A DNA stretch of 64,000 nt from Dokdonella_A sp014338185 (lineage in GTDB: Bacteria > Pseudomonadota > Gammaproteobacteria > Xanthomonadales > Rhodanobacteraceae). Made by a program: the position numbers and the translations under genes. How positions within the stretch are numbered: the stretch's first letter is position 1; each line of letters begins with the position of its first letter. The notes beneath the pieces are model-generated. The model ran no database searches. It had not been told where the DNA came from and worked only from the letters and a program-made list of their open reading frames with translations. The DNA lies in contig SZOS01000011.1 of assembly GCA_030263295.1 (NCBI GenBank), positions 11,894-75,893 on the forward strand, given 5' to 3'. Below, piece by piece: positions 22,937-32,349 of the stretch.

Positions 22937-25900
22937 TCAGCGGCCGCGCGGCAGTTCGCGCCTGCGCAAGAGGTAGTAGGCGGCGGGAATCACCAGCATC
23001 GACAGCAGCGGCGCGGTGAGCATGCCGCCGAGCATCGGTGCGGCGATGCGCTGCATCACCTCGGAGCCGGCGCCGTCACCGATGAACAGCGGCAGCAGGC
23101 CGGCCAGGATCACCGCCACCGTCATCGCCTTGGGTCGCACGCGCTGCACCGCGCCTTCGCGGATCGCGGCCTGCAGCAGCGCCAGCGTGGGCGTGGCGCC
23201 GCTGGCCAGCTGCTTTTCCCAGGCGTGGCGCAGGTACAGCAGCATGATCACGCCGAACTCGGCGGCGACGCCGCCGAGCGCGATGAAGCCGATCATGCTC
23301 GCCACCGACAGCGCATGGCCGAGCAGCCAGATCAGCCACAGGCCGCCGACCAGCGCGAGCGGCAGGCTGAGCATGATCACCAGTGCCTCGTCGACGCGGC
23401 GGAACACCAAGTGGATGATGCCGAAGATGAGCACGAGCGCGGCCGGCACCACCCAGCGCAGGCGCGCCTGGGCGCGTGCGAGGTATTCGTACTGGCCCGA
23501 CCAGGCCAGGCTGTAGCCGGCGGGCAACGGCACCTCGCGCGCGATCGCCCGCTGCAGCTCGTCCACCACCGAGCCGAGGTCGCGGCCTTCAACGTCGATG
23601 TAGACGTGGCCGACCAGGCGCGCATTCTCGCTGCGGTACATCGGCGGATCGGCGCTGGGCGTGATGTCGGCCACCTGCTGCAGGCTGAGCTGCGCGCCGC
23701 CGGGCGCGAGCAGCGGCAGGTTGCGCAGCGCCTCGATCGAATCGCGCTGCGCGCGCGGATAGCGCAGCACGATCGGATAGCGCTCGCGGCCTTCGATCGT
23801 TTCGCCGATCGGCGTGCCGCCGACCACGGTGGCGATCAGGCGCTGCAGCTCGGCCTGGCTCAGGCCGTAGCGGGCGGCCTCGACGCGGCGGATGCGCACG
23901 TCGACATAGCGGCCGTCGCCGACGCGCTCGGCCAGCGCCGAGCCCACCCCGCGCACGCCACGCGCGACCGCCTCGATGCGTTGGCCAAGCTGTTCGATCA
24001 CGCGCGTGTCGGGGCCGGCGACCTTGATGCCGATCGGGCTCTTGATGCCGGTCGCGAGCATGTCGATGCGGTTGCGGATCGGCGGCACCCACAGGTTGGT
24101 GAGCCCCGGCACCCTGACCGCGGCGTCGAGTTCATCGCGCAGCTTCTGCGGCGTCATGCCGGGCCGCCACTGGCTGCGCGGCTTGAACGTGATCGTGGTC
24201 TCGAACATCTCCAGCGGCGCCGGATCGGTCGCGGTCTCGGCGCGACCGGCCTTGCCGAACACGTGCTCGACCTCGGGCACGTTCATGATCATGCGGTCGG
24301 TCTGCTGCAGCAGTTCGCTGGCCTTGCCCGCGGACAGCCCGGGCAGGGCGGTGGGCATGTACAGCAGGCTGCCTTCGTCGAGCGGCGGCATGAACTCGCT
24401 GCCGATGCGCAGCGCCGGCCACGCGGTGGCGAGCAGCAGCAGCGCGCCCGCCGCCAGCGTGAGGCGCGGCCGGCGCAGCACCGCCTCCAGCAGCGGGCGA
24501 TACAGCGTGATGAGCACGCGGTTGAGCGGATTGGCGGCCTCGGCGCGGATGCGGCCGCGGATCAGGTAGCCCATGAGCACCGGGATCAGCGTCACCGACA
24601 GGCCCGCCGCGGCCGCCATCGCCCAGGTCTTGGTCCAGGCCAGCGGCGCGAACAGGCGTCCCTCCTGCTCCTGCAGCGCGAACACCGGCACGAACGACAG
24701 CGTGATCACGAGCAGGCTTGCGAACAGTGCGGGGCCGACCTCGCCCGCGGCGCGCGCGACCAGCGCCCAGCGCGCCTCGGCCAGGGGCTCATCGCCATGT
24801 TCGTCGCGCCAGTGTTCCAGGTGCTTGTGCGCGTTTTCGATCATCACCACCGCGGCATCGACCATCGCGCCGATCGCGATCGCGATGCCGCCCAGCGACA
24901 GCAGGTTGGCGGTGATGCCCTGGTAGTGCATCACGATGAACGCGGCGAGCACGCCCAACGGCAGCGTCACCACCGCCACCAGCGCCGAGCGCAGGTGCCA
25001 CAGGAACAGCAGGCACACCAGCGCCACCACGAGGAACTCCTCGGCCAGCTTGCGGCTGAGGTTGCCGACCGCGGCCTTGATCAGCATCGAGCGGTCGTAC
25101 ACGGTCACGATCTCGACACCGGCCGGCAGGCTTGCCCGGAGCTGTGCGAGCCGCGCCTTGACCTGTTCGATCGCGGCCAGCGCATCCTTGCCACTGCGCA
25201 GCACGATCACACCGCCGGTCACTTCGCCCTCGCCATCGAGTTCGGCGATGCCACGGCGCAAGGCCGGCCCACGGCGCACGCTGGCGACCTCGCCGAGCAG
25301 CACCGGCACGCCTTCCACGCTGGCGACCGGCACCTGCTCGAAGGCCTGCGCGCCGTGCAGGTAGCCTTCGCTGCGCACCATGAGCTCGGCCTCGCCCTGC
25401 TCGATCACCGAGCCGCCGCTGGCGCCATTGGCCGCATCGATCGCGGCCACCAGCTGCGCCACCGTGACGCCGCGCGCGGCCAACGCCTGCGGATCGGGCA
25501 CGATCTGCCACGCGTTGACCATGCCGCCGACCGTGGCCACTTCGGCCACGTCAGGAATGGTCTTGAGCTCGTAGCGCAGCAGCCAGTCCTGCAGGCTGCG
25601 CAGCTGGCCGGGGTCGTGGCGACCGCTGCGGTCGACCAGCGCATACTCGTAGATCCAGCCCACGCCGGTGGCGTCGGGCCCGAGCGCGGGCGTCACGCCC
25701 GCGGGCAGCCGCTCGCGCACTTGGCTGAGGTATTCGAGCACGCGCGAGCGCGCCCAGTACAGGTCGGTGTGGTCGTCGAACAGCACGTACACGAACGAGT
25801 CACCGAAGAACGAGTAGCCGCGCACCGCGCGCACGCCCGGCACCGACAGCATCGTGGTGGTGAGTGGGTAGGTGACCTGGTCCTCGACGATGCGTGGCGT

Positions 25901-26068
25901 CTGGCCCGGCCATTCGGTGCGGATGATGACCTGGGTGTCGGACAGGTCGGGCAACGCGTCCAGCGGCGTGTGGCGCAGTGCCCACAGACCCCACACCGCG
26001 AGGCCGGCGGCCAGCGCGAGCACGAGGCCACGGTTGGCCAGGCACAGGCGGATCAGCGCCGCGATCAT
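22937..26068 (-). CDS. cusA: Heavy-metal RND efflux pump inner-membrane subunit
   Basis: This 1043-residue protein is the proton-driven RND component of a tripartite Cu(I)/Ag(I)-type exporter. It starts MIAALIRLCLANRGLVL, has the family segments PDLSDTQVIIRTEWPGQ and GYSFFGDSFVYVLFDD, paired large periplasmic loops, and two six-helix halves (for example GAMVDAAVVMIENAHKHLE in the first). The class is HME-RND; copper or silver is favoured over zinc/cobalt because of the linked His/Met-rich fusion protein. Its start overlaps cusB by four bases (ATGA), so translation is coupled. Confidence 0.94.
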   Translation of the reverse strand: MIAALIRLCLANRGLVLALAAGLAVWGLWALRHTPLDALPDLSDTQVIIRTEWPGQTPRIVEDQVTYPLTTTMLSVPGVRAVRGYSFFGDSFVYVLFDDHTDLYWARSRVLEYLSQVRERLPAGVTPALGPDATGVGWIYEYALVDRSGRHDPGQLRSLQDWLLRYELKTIPDVAEVATVGGMVNAWQIVPDPQALAARGVTVAQLVAAIDAANGASGGSVIEQGEAELMVRSEGYLHGAQAFEQVPVASVEGVPVLLGEVASVRRGPALRRGIAELDGEGEVTGGVIVLRSGKDALAAIEQVKARLAQLRASLPAGVEIVTVYDRSMLIKAAVGNLSRKLAEEFLVVALVCLLFLWHLRSALVAVVTLPLGVLAAFIVMHYQGITANLLSLGGIAIAIGAMVDAAVVMIENAHKHLEHWRDEHGDEPLAEARWALVARAAGEVGPALFASLLVITLSFVPVFALQEQEGRLFAPLAWTKTWAMAAAAGLSVTLIPVLMGYLIRGRIRAEAANPLNRVLITLYRPLLEAVLRRPRLTLAAGALLLLATAWPALRIGSEFMPPLDEGSLLYMPTALPGLSAGKASELLQQTDRMIMNVPEVEHVFGKAGRAETATDPAPLEMFETTITFKPRSQWRPGMTPQKLRDELDAAVRVPGLTNLWVPPIRNRIDMLATGIKSPIGIKVAGPDTRVIEQLGQRIEAVARGVRGVGSALAERVGDGRYVDVRIRRVEAARYGLSQAELQRLIATVVGGTPIGETIEGRERYPIVLRYPRAQRDSIEALRNLPLLAPGGAQLSLQQVADITPSADPPMYRSENARLVGHVYIDVEGRDLGSVVDELQRAIAREVPLPAGYSLAWSGQYEYLARAQARLRWVVPAALVLIFGIIHLVFRRVDEALVIMLSLPLALVGGLWLIWLLGHALSVASMIGFIALGGVAAEFGVIMLLYLRHAWEKQLASGATPTLALLQAAIREGAVQRVRPKAMTVAVILAGLLPLFIGDGAGSEVMQRIAAPMLGGMLTAPLLSMLVIPAAYYLLRRRELPRGR

Positions 26069-27630
26069 GGCTGCGCGTCCGCGGCGGGCGCCGGCGCAGC
26101 CAGGCGCTGCAGTGCGCCGGTGAGGCTCGCCTCCGAATCGATGAGGAACTGGCCCGACACCACCACCTGTTCGCCGCCGGCGAGGCCCGCGAGCACCTCG
26201 GTCCGGCCCTCGCTGCTGCGTCCCGTGCGCACGCGCACCGGCACGAAGCTGCCGTCGGCCGCGCGCACGATCACGCGGCTGTCATCGCCGGTCGCGATGA
26301 GTGCCTCGTTGGGGACCAGCGGCAGCGGCCGCGTGCCGCGCGACTCGATGCGCACCTGCGCGAACATGCCCGGCGCGAGCCGCCCCTGCGGGTTGCGCAG
26401 CACGATGCGCGCGCGTTGCGTGCGGCTGGCCGGATCGACCTGCGGCAGCAGCGCATCGAGCGTGCCCTCGAAGCGTTCACCGGGCAGCGCATCGACGCTG
26501 GCCTGCACCGGCGTGCCGGCGACGAGCAGGCCCGCATCGGCCTGCGGGATGGCGGCCTCCAGCCACAGTACCGCCGGATCGTTGAGGCGCATGAGCGGCG
26601 TGCCCGCGCTCACGCTCTGGCCCTCGCGCACGAGGATCTCGCTGGCCACGCCCGCCTGCGGCGCGCTCAGCACCACGCCGCGCGCACCGCCGCCGCCGGC
26701 GGCGCCGAGCACGCGCAGGCGTTGCTGCGCGGCTGCGCGCAGTTCGCGAGCGGCCGCCGACTGCGCGCCGGCCAGTGCCTGCGCCTCGGCGCGCGCGCTG
26801 TTGAGTTCGGGCGACAGCAGTGCGAGCAAGCGCTCGCCGCGTGCGACCGCCTGGAATGGTGTCTTCACGTACAGCTCGCTCACGATGCCGTCCACGCGCG
26901 CGCTCACGATCGTCTCATCGCGCAGGCTCCAGCCCAGCGTGCCGGGCACGCGCAGGCTGCGCGTGAGCGTGCCCAGTTCGACGGCAGCGGTGCGGATGCC
27001 CAGGTTGTGCTGCACGCCCGGGTCGATGCGCACACCGCTGCCAGCGACCTCGTCGGCGTAGCGCGGCACCAGTTGCATGTCCATGAACGGCGACTTGCCG
27101 GGCCTGTCGAAATGCTGGTCCGGCACCATCGGGTCGTACCAGTACAGCACCTTGCGCTCGCCGCCAGCCGCGGAAGCGGGCGGCGGCGCGTGCGTACCGT
27201 GGCCCGCGTACGGATCGGCCGGCGTGGGCGCGGGCATCGCGTGTCCCGCGTGCGGATCGGCGGGCGCGGGCGCTGGCATCGCGTGTCCCGCGTGCGGATC
27301 GGCGGGCGCTGGCGCTGGCATCGCGTGTCCCGCGTGCGGATCGGCGGGCGTGGGCGCTGGCATCGCGTGTCCCGCGTGCGGATCGGCCGGCGCGGGCGCT
27401 GGCATCGCGTGTCCCGCGTGCGGATCGGCCGGCGCGGGCGCGGGCATCGCGTGTCCAGCGTGCGGGTCGGTGCTCGTGGGCGGCGCGTGCTGCGTGTGAT
27501 CGTGCGTGGCCGGCCGCATGCTGGTGGCGCGGTCCGGTTGCGCCTGCAACCAACCCGCTGCGAGCGCGGCCAGCACGAGCGCGCCGTATGTGGCCAGGCG
27601 TGTGGAACTGAGGGACGGGAGATGCTTCAT
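26065..27630 (-). CDS. cusB: RND efflux periplasmic adaptor with His/Met repeats
   Basis: The 521-residue membrane fusion protein has an N-terminal anchor (residues 12-30), then a His/Met-rich tandem repeat region (about residues 55-152). A metal-binding segment follows, VLYWYDPMVPDQHFDRPGKS, with PFMDMQLVPRY (the YHYDPM-like domain of CusB proteins). The rest is the usual barrel-sandwich, hairpin and beta-barrel order (ARVDGIVSELYVKTPFQAV, VLSAPQAGVASEILV). It delivers metal ions to CusA and links it to CusC. It overlaps both neighbours by four bases. Confidence 0.94.
   Translation of the reverse strand: MKHLPSLSSTRLATYGALVLAALAAGWLQAQPDRATSMRPATHDHTQHAPPTSTDPHAGHAMPAPAPADPHAGHAMPAPAPADPHAGHAMPAPTPADPHAGHAMPAPAPADPHAGHAMPAPAPADPHAGHAMPAPTPADPYAGHGTHAPPPASAAGGERKVLYWYDPMVPDQHFDRPGKSPFMDMQLVPRYADEVAGSGVRIDPGVQHNLGIRTAAVELGTLTRSLRVPGTLGWSLRDETIVSARVDGIVSELYVKTPFQAVARGERLLALLSPELNSARAEAQALAGAQSAAARELRAAAQQRLRVLGAAGGGGARGVVLSAPQAGVASEILVREGQSVSAGTPLMRLNDPAVLWLEAAIPQADAGLLVAGTPVQASVDALPGERFEGTLDALLPQVDPASRTQRARIVLRNPQGRLAPGMFAQVRIESRGTRPLPLVPNEALIATGDDSRVIVRAADGSFVPVRVRTGRSSEGRTEVLAGLAGGEQVVVSGQFLIDSEASLTGALQRLAAPAPAADAQP
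27175..27468 (-). repeat. 42-bp minisatellite inside cusB
   Basis: Seven in-frame 42-base units encode DPHAGHAMPAPAPA or DPHAGHAMPAPTPA, and the last is degenerate (DPYAGHGTHAPPPA). The APA/APA/TPA pattern occurs twice, so a three-unit, 126-base block seems to have been duplicated. Each full unit has two His and one Met, fitting copper or silver binding. Confidence 0.93.
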
Positions 27631-28928
27631 GGCTGGGCCTCCGCCGCGGGCAGCAGGAAGGCGAGCGCGGCCCAGGCACGGCCGAGTTCGCCCAGATGGG
27701 TGGCATGGTCGATGTGCAGGTCGAGTTCATCGCGGCGCGCGTCGAGCCACGGCTGCAGCGCGCCGCCACCGCGGTAGGCGGCCAGCGCGGTTTGGCTGCG
27801 GTCGTGCGCGAGCGGCAGCAGCTGTGCCTGCTTGCGCTCGACCAGCCGCTGCAGCGCGTGCCATTGCGCGAGCGCCTGGCGCAGCGCATCCAGCTGCGCG
27901 CGGCGTGCGTCCTCATGCTCGGCCTCGACCGCGGCGAGATCGGCGCGCCGCGCCGCGATGTCGCGGTCCTGCCGGTTGCGCGTGAACAGCGGCAGGCCGA
28001 CCGCGACCTCGACCATGAGCATGTCCTCGCGCGGCATCCCGCGCGGGCTGCGCGAGCGCTGGCCGTAGCTTGCCTCGATGCTCCAGTCGGGGCGCTTTTC
28101 GGCGACCGCGGCATCGACCGCGGCCTGCGCGAGCTCGCTGCGCGCCTGCCATGGCAGCAGCGCGGCGTGCCGGTCCAGCTGCGCGAACAACTGCGCTTCG
28201 GCCACGGGCAGCGTGCCGAAGTCCGGCGGCTCGCCCGCGGCGTGCAGCGTGCCGGGCTCGACATCGAGCCAGCGCGCGAGCGCCGCGCGCGCGGCCTCGA
28301 CCTGGCCTTGCGCGATGTCGCGACGGTTGTCCAGGTCGAGCATCGCGGCCTGCGCCGCGAGCGCATCGACTGCGCTGCCGCCGCCGCCGGCAAGGCGCGC
28401 CTTGGCCAGCTCGGCCGCGAGCTGCGCCTGCTCGCGCTGCGCGTCGAGCGCGTCGAGCATGGCCTGCGCCGCCCACAGTGCGATCCACGCCTGCGCGGTG
28501 GCCTCGCGCACGCGCAGCCGGGTCGCGGCCTGCTCGGCTTGCGCGGCGTCGATGCGGCTCGCGGCCAGCGCCGCCCGCGCCTCGCGCTTGGCGCGGGCGG
28601 GGATTTCCTGCATGAGACCGACCTGCTTCATGGTCATGTCGTCGACGCGCAGGTCGAACGCGTGCGCGCCCTCGACCGGCACGTTGGACAGGCCCAGCAG
28701 CAGGCGCGGGTCGGGCAGGGCCGTGGCCCGCGCGGCGTCCTCGTGGGCCGCCACCAGCTGCGCCGCGCGAGCCTGCAGGCCGGGCGCGACCTGCTGCGCG
28801 CGCTCGAGCGCGGCGTTGAAGGACAGTTCCTGCGCCCGCAGCGCCGGCGCCGCCAGCGTACCCATCACGAGCGCGCCGAGCGCGGCGCATGCCACGCGGC
28901 ACGTGGATTGCAAACAAGACATCGACAT
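27627..28928 (-). CDS. cusC: Outer-membrane efflux channel (TolC/CusC-like)
   Basis: This 433-residue protein is the outer-membrane channel of the Cus-type pump. It has a signal peptide, then the repeated long coiled-coil helices of TolC-family proteins (for example LEHAQQVAPG-like start, QGQVEAARAALARWLDVEPG, and the VAVGLPLFTRNRQDRDIAARRADLA segments, given here in parts). ATG at 28928 has GGAGG six bases upstream and is chosen over the ATG 17 codons earlier. It shares a four-base overlap with cusB and follows a small Cys/His-rich gene by 71 bases. Confidence 0.88.
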   Translation of the reverse strand: MSMSCLQSTCRVACAALGALVMGTLAAPALRAQELSFNAALERAQQVAPGLQARAAQLVAAHEDAARATALPDPRLLLGLSNVPVEGAHAFDLRVDDMTMKQVGLMQEIPARAKREARAALAASRIDAAQAEQAATRLRVREATAQAWIALWAAQAMLDALDAQREQAQLAAELAKARLAGGGGSAVDALAAQAAMLDLDNRRDIAQGQVEAARAALARWLDVEPGTLHAAGEPPDFGTLPVAEAQLFAQLDRHAALLPWQARSELAQAAVDAAVAEKRPDWSIEASYGQRSRSPRGMPREDMLMVEVAVGLPLFTRNRQDRDIAARRADLAAVEAEHEDARRAQLDALRQALAQWHALQRLVERKQAQLLPLAHDRSQTALAAYRGGGALQPWLDARRDELDLHIDHATHLGELGRAWAALAFLLPAAEAQP

Positions 28929-28999
28929 GGGACCTCCGCACACGCAATACCGCACGCGCAGCCCTGCGGCGGCGCGCATTCACGACTTGCGGTCGGGGT

Positions 29000-29398
29000 C
29001 TAGATCTGCAGGCTGCAGAAGCGCCGTGCCGGCGGTGGATCGCTGCGGCACACGGGGATGTCCTGGTAGTCGCGCCGTGGCGTCTGCGGCAACAGCACGT
29101 GATCGAGTGCGAACGCGACCGGCGGCAGCGCCAGCGGCGGCACCTGCGGCAGTTTGAGGTCGGGCGCGGTGAGGTGGCTGCCCTGGCAATGCTGGCCGCA
29201 CAGCGGATGGGCCTGTGGATCGGCCGCCGGCGCGGGTGCCTCGTGGCAGTGGCCGCCGGCCGGCGCGGGCGCGGCCGGCAGCTCCAGCGGCGGGCAGGCC
29301 AGCGCGCCGATCGCGACCTGCTGCAGCAACGCGAACAGCGCCAGGCAGGCCAGCCGCAGACGCCAGCGCCGCGTGCGCAGCAGGCGCAGCGGGCTCAT
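29000..29398 (-). CDS. Small Cys/His-rich protein upstream of cusCBA
   Basis: The 132-residue product has a membrane or signal segment (about residues 13-34, LACLALFALLQQVAIGALAC), then a periplasmic part with GGHCHEAPAP and HPLCGQHCQGSH, and a second Cys in RFCSLQI at the end. It resembles the DUF2946-like small proteins often found beside copper genes, but I cannot name it with confidence. Position and the C-x-H / C-x-x-H-C residues suggest periplasmic metal capture or sensing. The start at 29398 is the ATG nearest the hydrophobic segment. Confidence 0.7.
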   Translation of the reverse strand: MSPLRLLRTRRWRLRLACLALFALLQQVAIGALACPPLELPAAPAPAGGHCHEAPAPAADPQAHPLCGQHCQGSHLTAPDLKLPQVPPLALPPVAFALDHVLLPQTPRRDYQDIPVCRSDPPPARRFCSLQI

Positions 29399-29618
29399 CG
29401 CGCGCCTCGCATGGCCACGACCGCGACGCGCTGCGCGGGCAGCGTGCGGACGGCGGGCCTGGGCTGGACGGGCGGGCTGGGCATGGGCAGCGAGTCTAGC
29501 GGGGAGCGGGCTTGGATGCATCGGCGCGCCCACGGTTCCGCGCGGCGCGCGTTGCGCCGCGCGCGGCGTTTGCGCGACCCTTGCCACGGCGCCGCCGGAT
29601 GGCGCCGGAACCCAGGCC

Positions 29619-30536
29619 ATGGGCAACATCCTCGTCGGTACCGCGAGCTGGACCGACCAGACCCTGATCGACTGCAAGCGTTTCTATCCGCGCGGCTGCA
29701 ACAGCGCCGAGGAGCGCCTGCGCCACTACGCGAGCCGTTTCGCGCTGGTCGAGGTCGATTCCTCGTACTACGCGCTGCCCAGCGCGCGCAACGCGGCCTT
29801 GTGGGCGCAGCGCACGCCGGCCGGCTTCACCTTCAACGTCAAGGCGTTCCGCGCGCTCACCCAGCACCAGACGCCGCGCCAGGCGCTGCCGCGCGACCTC
29901 GCGGCGCTGCTGCCCGCGGGTCGCAGCACGGTCTACTACAAGGACTTGCCGGGCGAGCTGCGCGAGGAATTGTGGACGCGCTTCGTCACCGCGTTGCAAC
30001 CGCTGGCCGAGGCCGGCAAGCTCGGCGCGCTGCACTTCCAGTTCCCGCCGTGGTTCATCGCGCGGCGCGAGAACTACCAGTACCTGGAGCATCTGCGCGA
30101 GCGCCTGCCGCAGCACCTGCTCGCGGTGGAGTTTCGCCATGCCTCGTGGTTCGCGCCGGCGCAGCGCGACGCCACGCTCGAGTTCGAGCGTGCCCACGCG
30201 CTGGCCAACGTGACCGTGGACGAGCCGCAGGGCTTCCGCCAGAGCATCCCGGCGGTGTGGGAGATCACCACGCCCGCGCTGGCACTGCTGCGCCTGCATG
30301 GCCGCAACGCCGACACCTGGACCCGGCCCGGGCTGGCCGCGGCCAGCGACCGCTTCAACTACGACTACCCGAGCGCGGAGCTGGCGCAGTTCGTGCCCCG
30401 GCTGCGCTCGCTCGCGGCCTCGGCGGCGCTCGTGCACGTGGTGTTCAACAACAACTACGAGGACCAGGGCGTACGCAATGCGCGCGAACTCATCGACCTG
30501 CTCGGTGCCGATGCGGCTGGGCCGGCGCCGGCCTGA
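29619..30536 (+). CDS. DUF72 family TIM-barrel protein
   Basis: This 305-residue protein matches DUF72, a TIM-barrel family of unknown biochemical function: LVGTASWTDQTLIDCKRFYP at the N-terminus, FALVEVDSSYYALPS, GFTFNVKAFRALTQHQTP, LHFQFPPWF, VEFRHASWF and HVVFNNNYEDQGVRNA. The start at 29619 places the first beta-strand properly. It is a single gene divergent from the copper operon; nothing ties it to copper. Confidence 0.92.
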   Translation: MGNILVGTASWTDQTLIDCKRFYPRGCNSAEERLRHYASRFALVEVDSSYYALPSARNAALWAQRTPAGFTFNVKAFRALTQHQTPRQALPRDLAALLPAGRSTVYYKDLPGELREELWTRFVTALQPLAEAGKLGALHFQFPPWFIARRENYQYLEHLRERLPQHLLAVEFRHASWFAPAQRDATLEFERAHALANVTVDEPQGFRQSIPAVWEITTPALALLRLHGRNADTWTRPGLAAASDRFNYDYPSAELAQFVPRLRSLAASAALVHVVFNNNYEDQGVRNARELIDLLGADAAGPAPA

Positions 30537-30816
30537 GGCGCCGTCCGCGGCCCGGATCCGACCGTCCGGCCCACACGCACGGCCGCAGCGCCGGCTCTGG
30601 CACGGAACCTGCTGCAGCAGCATCAAAGCCATGCCGGTGAATCCGCACCATGCCGCAACGCCGATGTCCGATCCGCCACCGCCAGACGGGTGCCCGCAGC
30701 CAAGGCGACCCGCGCCCATTCCACGCGCGGGCGTGGCGGGGTAGGCTCGCGCCGGTGACATCCAGCACCGGGGCCTGGCGCGGGTTGCGCCGGGTCCGGA
30801 CCATCCAGCACGGCCC

Positions 30817-32136
30817 ATGGACGCGCATGTGAACGCCACCGCCTTCATCCCGATCCAGGACGCCGCGTTCCGGTTCCTGCTCGACGAGGTGGGCGCGTTC
30901 GTCTACGTGACCGACCGCGAAGGCCGCTACACCTACGCCAACCGGCTCGTGCTCGACCTGCTCGGCCAGCCGCTCGCGGGCGTGGTGGGCAAGCGCTTCA
31001 CCGATTTCGTCGACATCGGCGAGGACAGCGAACTGCGCGAAACCGACCGGCGCGTGCTGGAGGACGGCCACACGATCGCACGCGAGGAAAGCAACCTCAT
31101 CCACGCCACCGGCGAACTGCGCACCTACTGGTCGATCAAGAAGCCGCTGCGCGATGCGGCCGGTGCGATCATCGGCATGATCGGCATCTCGCATGACATC
31201 ACCGACAAGAAGCGCCTTGAGGACAAGGTGCGCATGCACAAGGAACTGCTCGACACCGTGCTCGGCAACGTCGACGCGCTGGTCTACATGAAGGGTGCCG
31301 ACCGCCGCTTCCTGTACGTCAACCCGGCCACCGCGCGTGTGTTCGGCAAGACACCCGAGCAGGTCATCGGCCGCCTCGACAGCGAGCTGATGCCGCAGGA
31401 GGCGGCCGACCGCTTCTGGGACAAGGATCGGCGGATCTTCGCCTCGGGACAGCGCCACGCCGGCGAGGAATCGCTGCACGATGCCGACGGCGTGCTGCGC
31501 CATTACTGGAGCGTGATGATGCCGCTGGCCGCGTACGAGGGCCAACCCGCGCTGATCGGCCTGAGCACCGACATCACCGAGCTGCATGCACTCAAGGAAG
31601 AACTGCGGCGGCAGGCCAAGACCGACATCCTCACCGGCCTCGACAACCGCCGCAGCTTCTTCGAACGGGCCGAGGAGGAATACTCGCGCTGCCGCCGCCA
31701 TGGCCACGCGCTGAGCCTGGTCGCGATCGACATCGACCATTTCAAGCGCATCAACGACGTGTTCGGGCATCCCGTGGGCGACCTGGTCCTGCAGGATTTT
31801 GCCGGCCGCTGCCGCGCCGCGCTGCGCGAGGAAGACCTGTGCGCGCGCACCGGCGGCGAGGAGTTCTGCGTGCTGCTGCCCGAGATCGGCCTCGACGCGG
31901 CCCACCAGCTCGCCGAGCGCCTGCGCGACATCGTCGCCAGTGATCCAGCGCCGGCCGCGCAGCCGGTGGCGCGGCTCACGATCAGCCTCGGCGTGGCGAG
32001 CCTGGGCGAGGGCGATTCCGGCTTTGGCAGCCTGTTCTCGCGTGCCGACCGCATGCTCTACCTGGCCAAGGAGCGCGGCCGCAACCGCAGCGTGACCGAG
32101 CGCGAGGCCCAAACGCCGCCGACCGGCGGCGCGTGA
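30817..32136 (+). CDS. Diguanylate cyclase with two PAS domains
   Basis: The 439-residue protein has PAS domains at about residues 15-130 (VGAFVYVTDREGRYTYANRL) and 140-255 (VLGNVDALVYMKGADRRFLY), joined by short coiled coils, then a GGDEF domain at about 270-425. The active loop is GGEEF and the inhibitory I-site RxxD is present (REED, five residues before GGEEF), so product inhibition by c-di-GMP is expected. There are no membrane segments, so the PAS domains probably sense a cytosolic ligand or redox state. The gene is alone. Confidence 0.95.
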   Translation: MDAHVNATAFIPIQDAAFRFLLDEVGAFVYVTDREGRYTYANRLVLDLLGQPLAGVVGKRFTDFVDIGEDSELRETDRRVLEDGHTIAREESNLIHATGELRTYWSIKKPLRDAAGAIIGMIGISHDITDKKRLEDKVRMHKELLDTVLGNVDALVYMKGADRRFLYVNPATARVFGKTPEQVIGRLDSELMPQEAADRFWDKDRRIFASGQRHAGEESLHDADGVLRHYWSVMMPLAAYEGQPALIGLSTDITELHALKEELRRQAKTDILTGLDNRRSFFERAEEEYSRCRRHGHALSLVAIDIDHFKRINDVFGHPVGDLVLQDFAGRCRAALREEDLCARTGGEEFCVLLPEIGLDAAHQLAERLRDIVASDPAPAAQPVARLTISLGVASLGEGDSGFGSLFSRADRMLYLAKERGRNRSVTEREAQTPPTGGA

Positions 32137-32349
32137 GCGGCGGCGCGGGTCCCTGTGCGGGCGGCGGGCTTCGCTGCGCTCGCCCGATCGACTATGCTGC
32201 GCCCGCCTCGATGCAGCGGGGATCGAGACCGCACCCCAAGCAGCCGTGTGCCGGCTGCGTGCCGCATCGTGCACGGGCCCTGCGCCCGGCGCCCTGTGGC
32301 GTGCTCCGGCACGCGGTCATGGAAGGATCAATCACCGGGAGAGTCTGCG

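Noticed and set aside
23225..27061. A 1278-codon open frame on the plus strand opposite cusA and cusB
   Set aside because: It is rich in Arg, His, Gln and Ala in the low-complexity way of antisense frames in GC-rich DNA. The minus-strand proteins have clear motifs.
27175..27468. CRISPR-like repeats of 42 bases
   Set aside because: The units are directly adjacent with no spacers and encode an in-frame protein repeat in cusB.
30490..32274. A 594-codon minus-strand frame across the diguanylate cyclase
   Set aside because: Shadow of the PAS-PAS-GGEEF gene; no recognisable domain.
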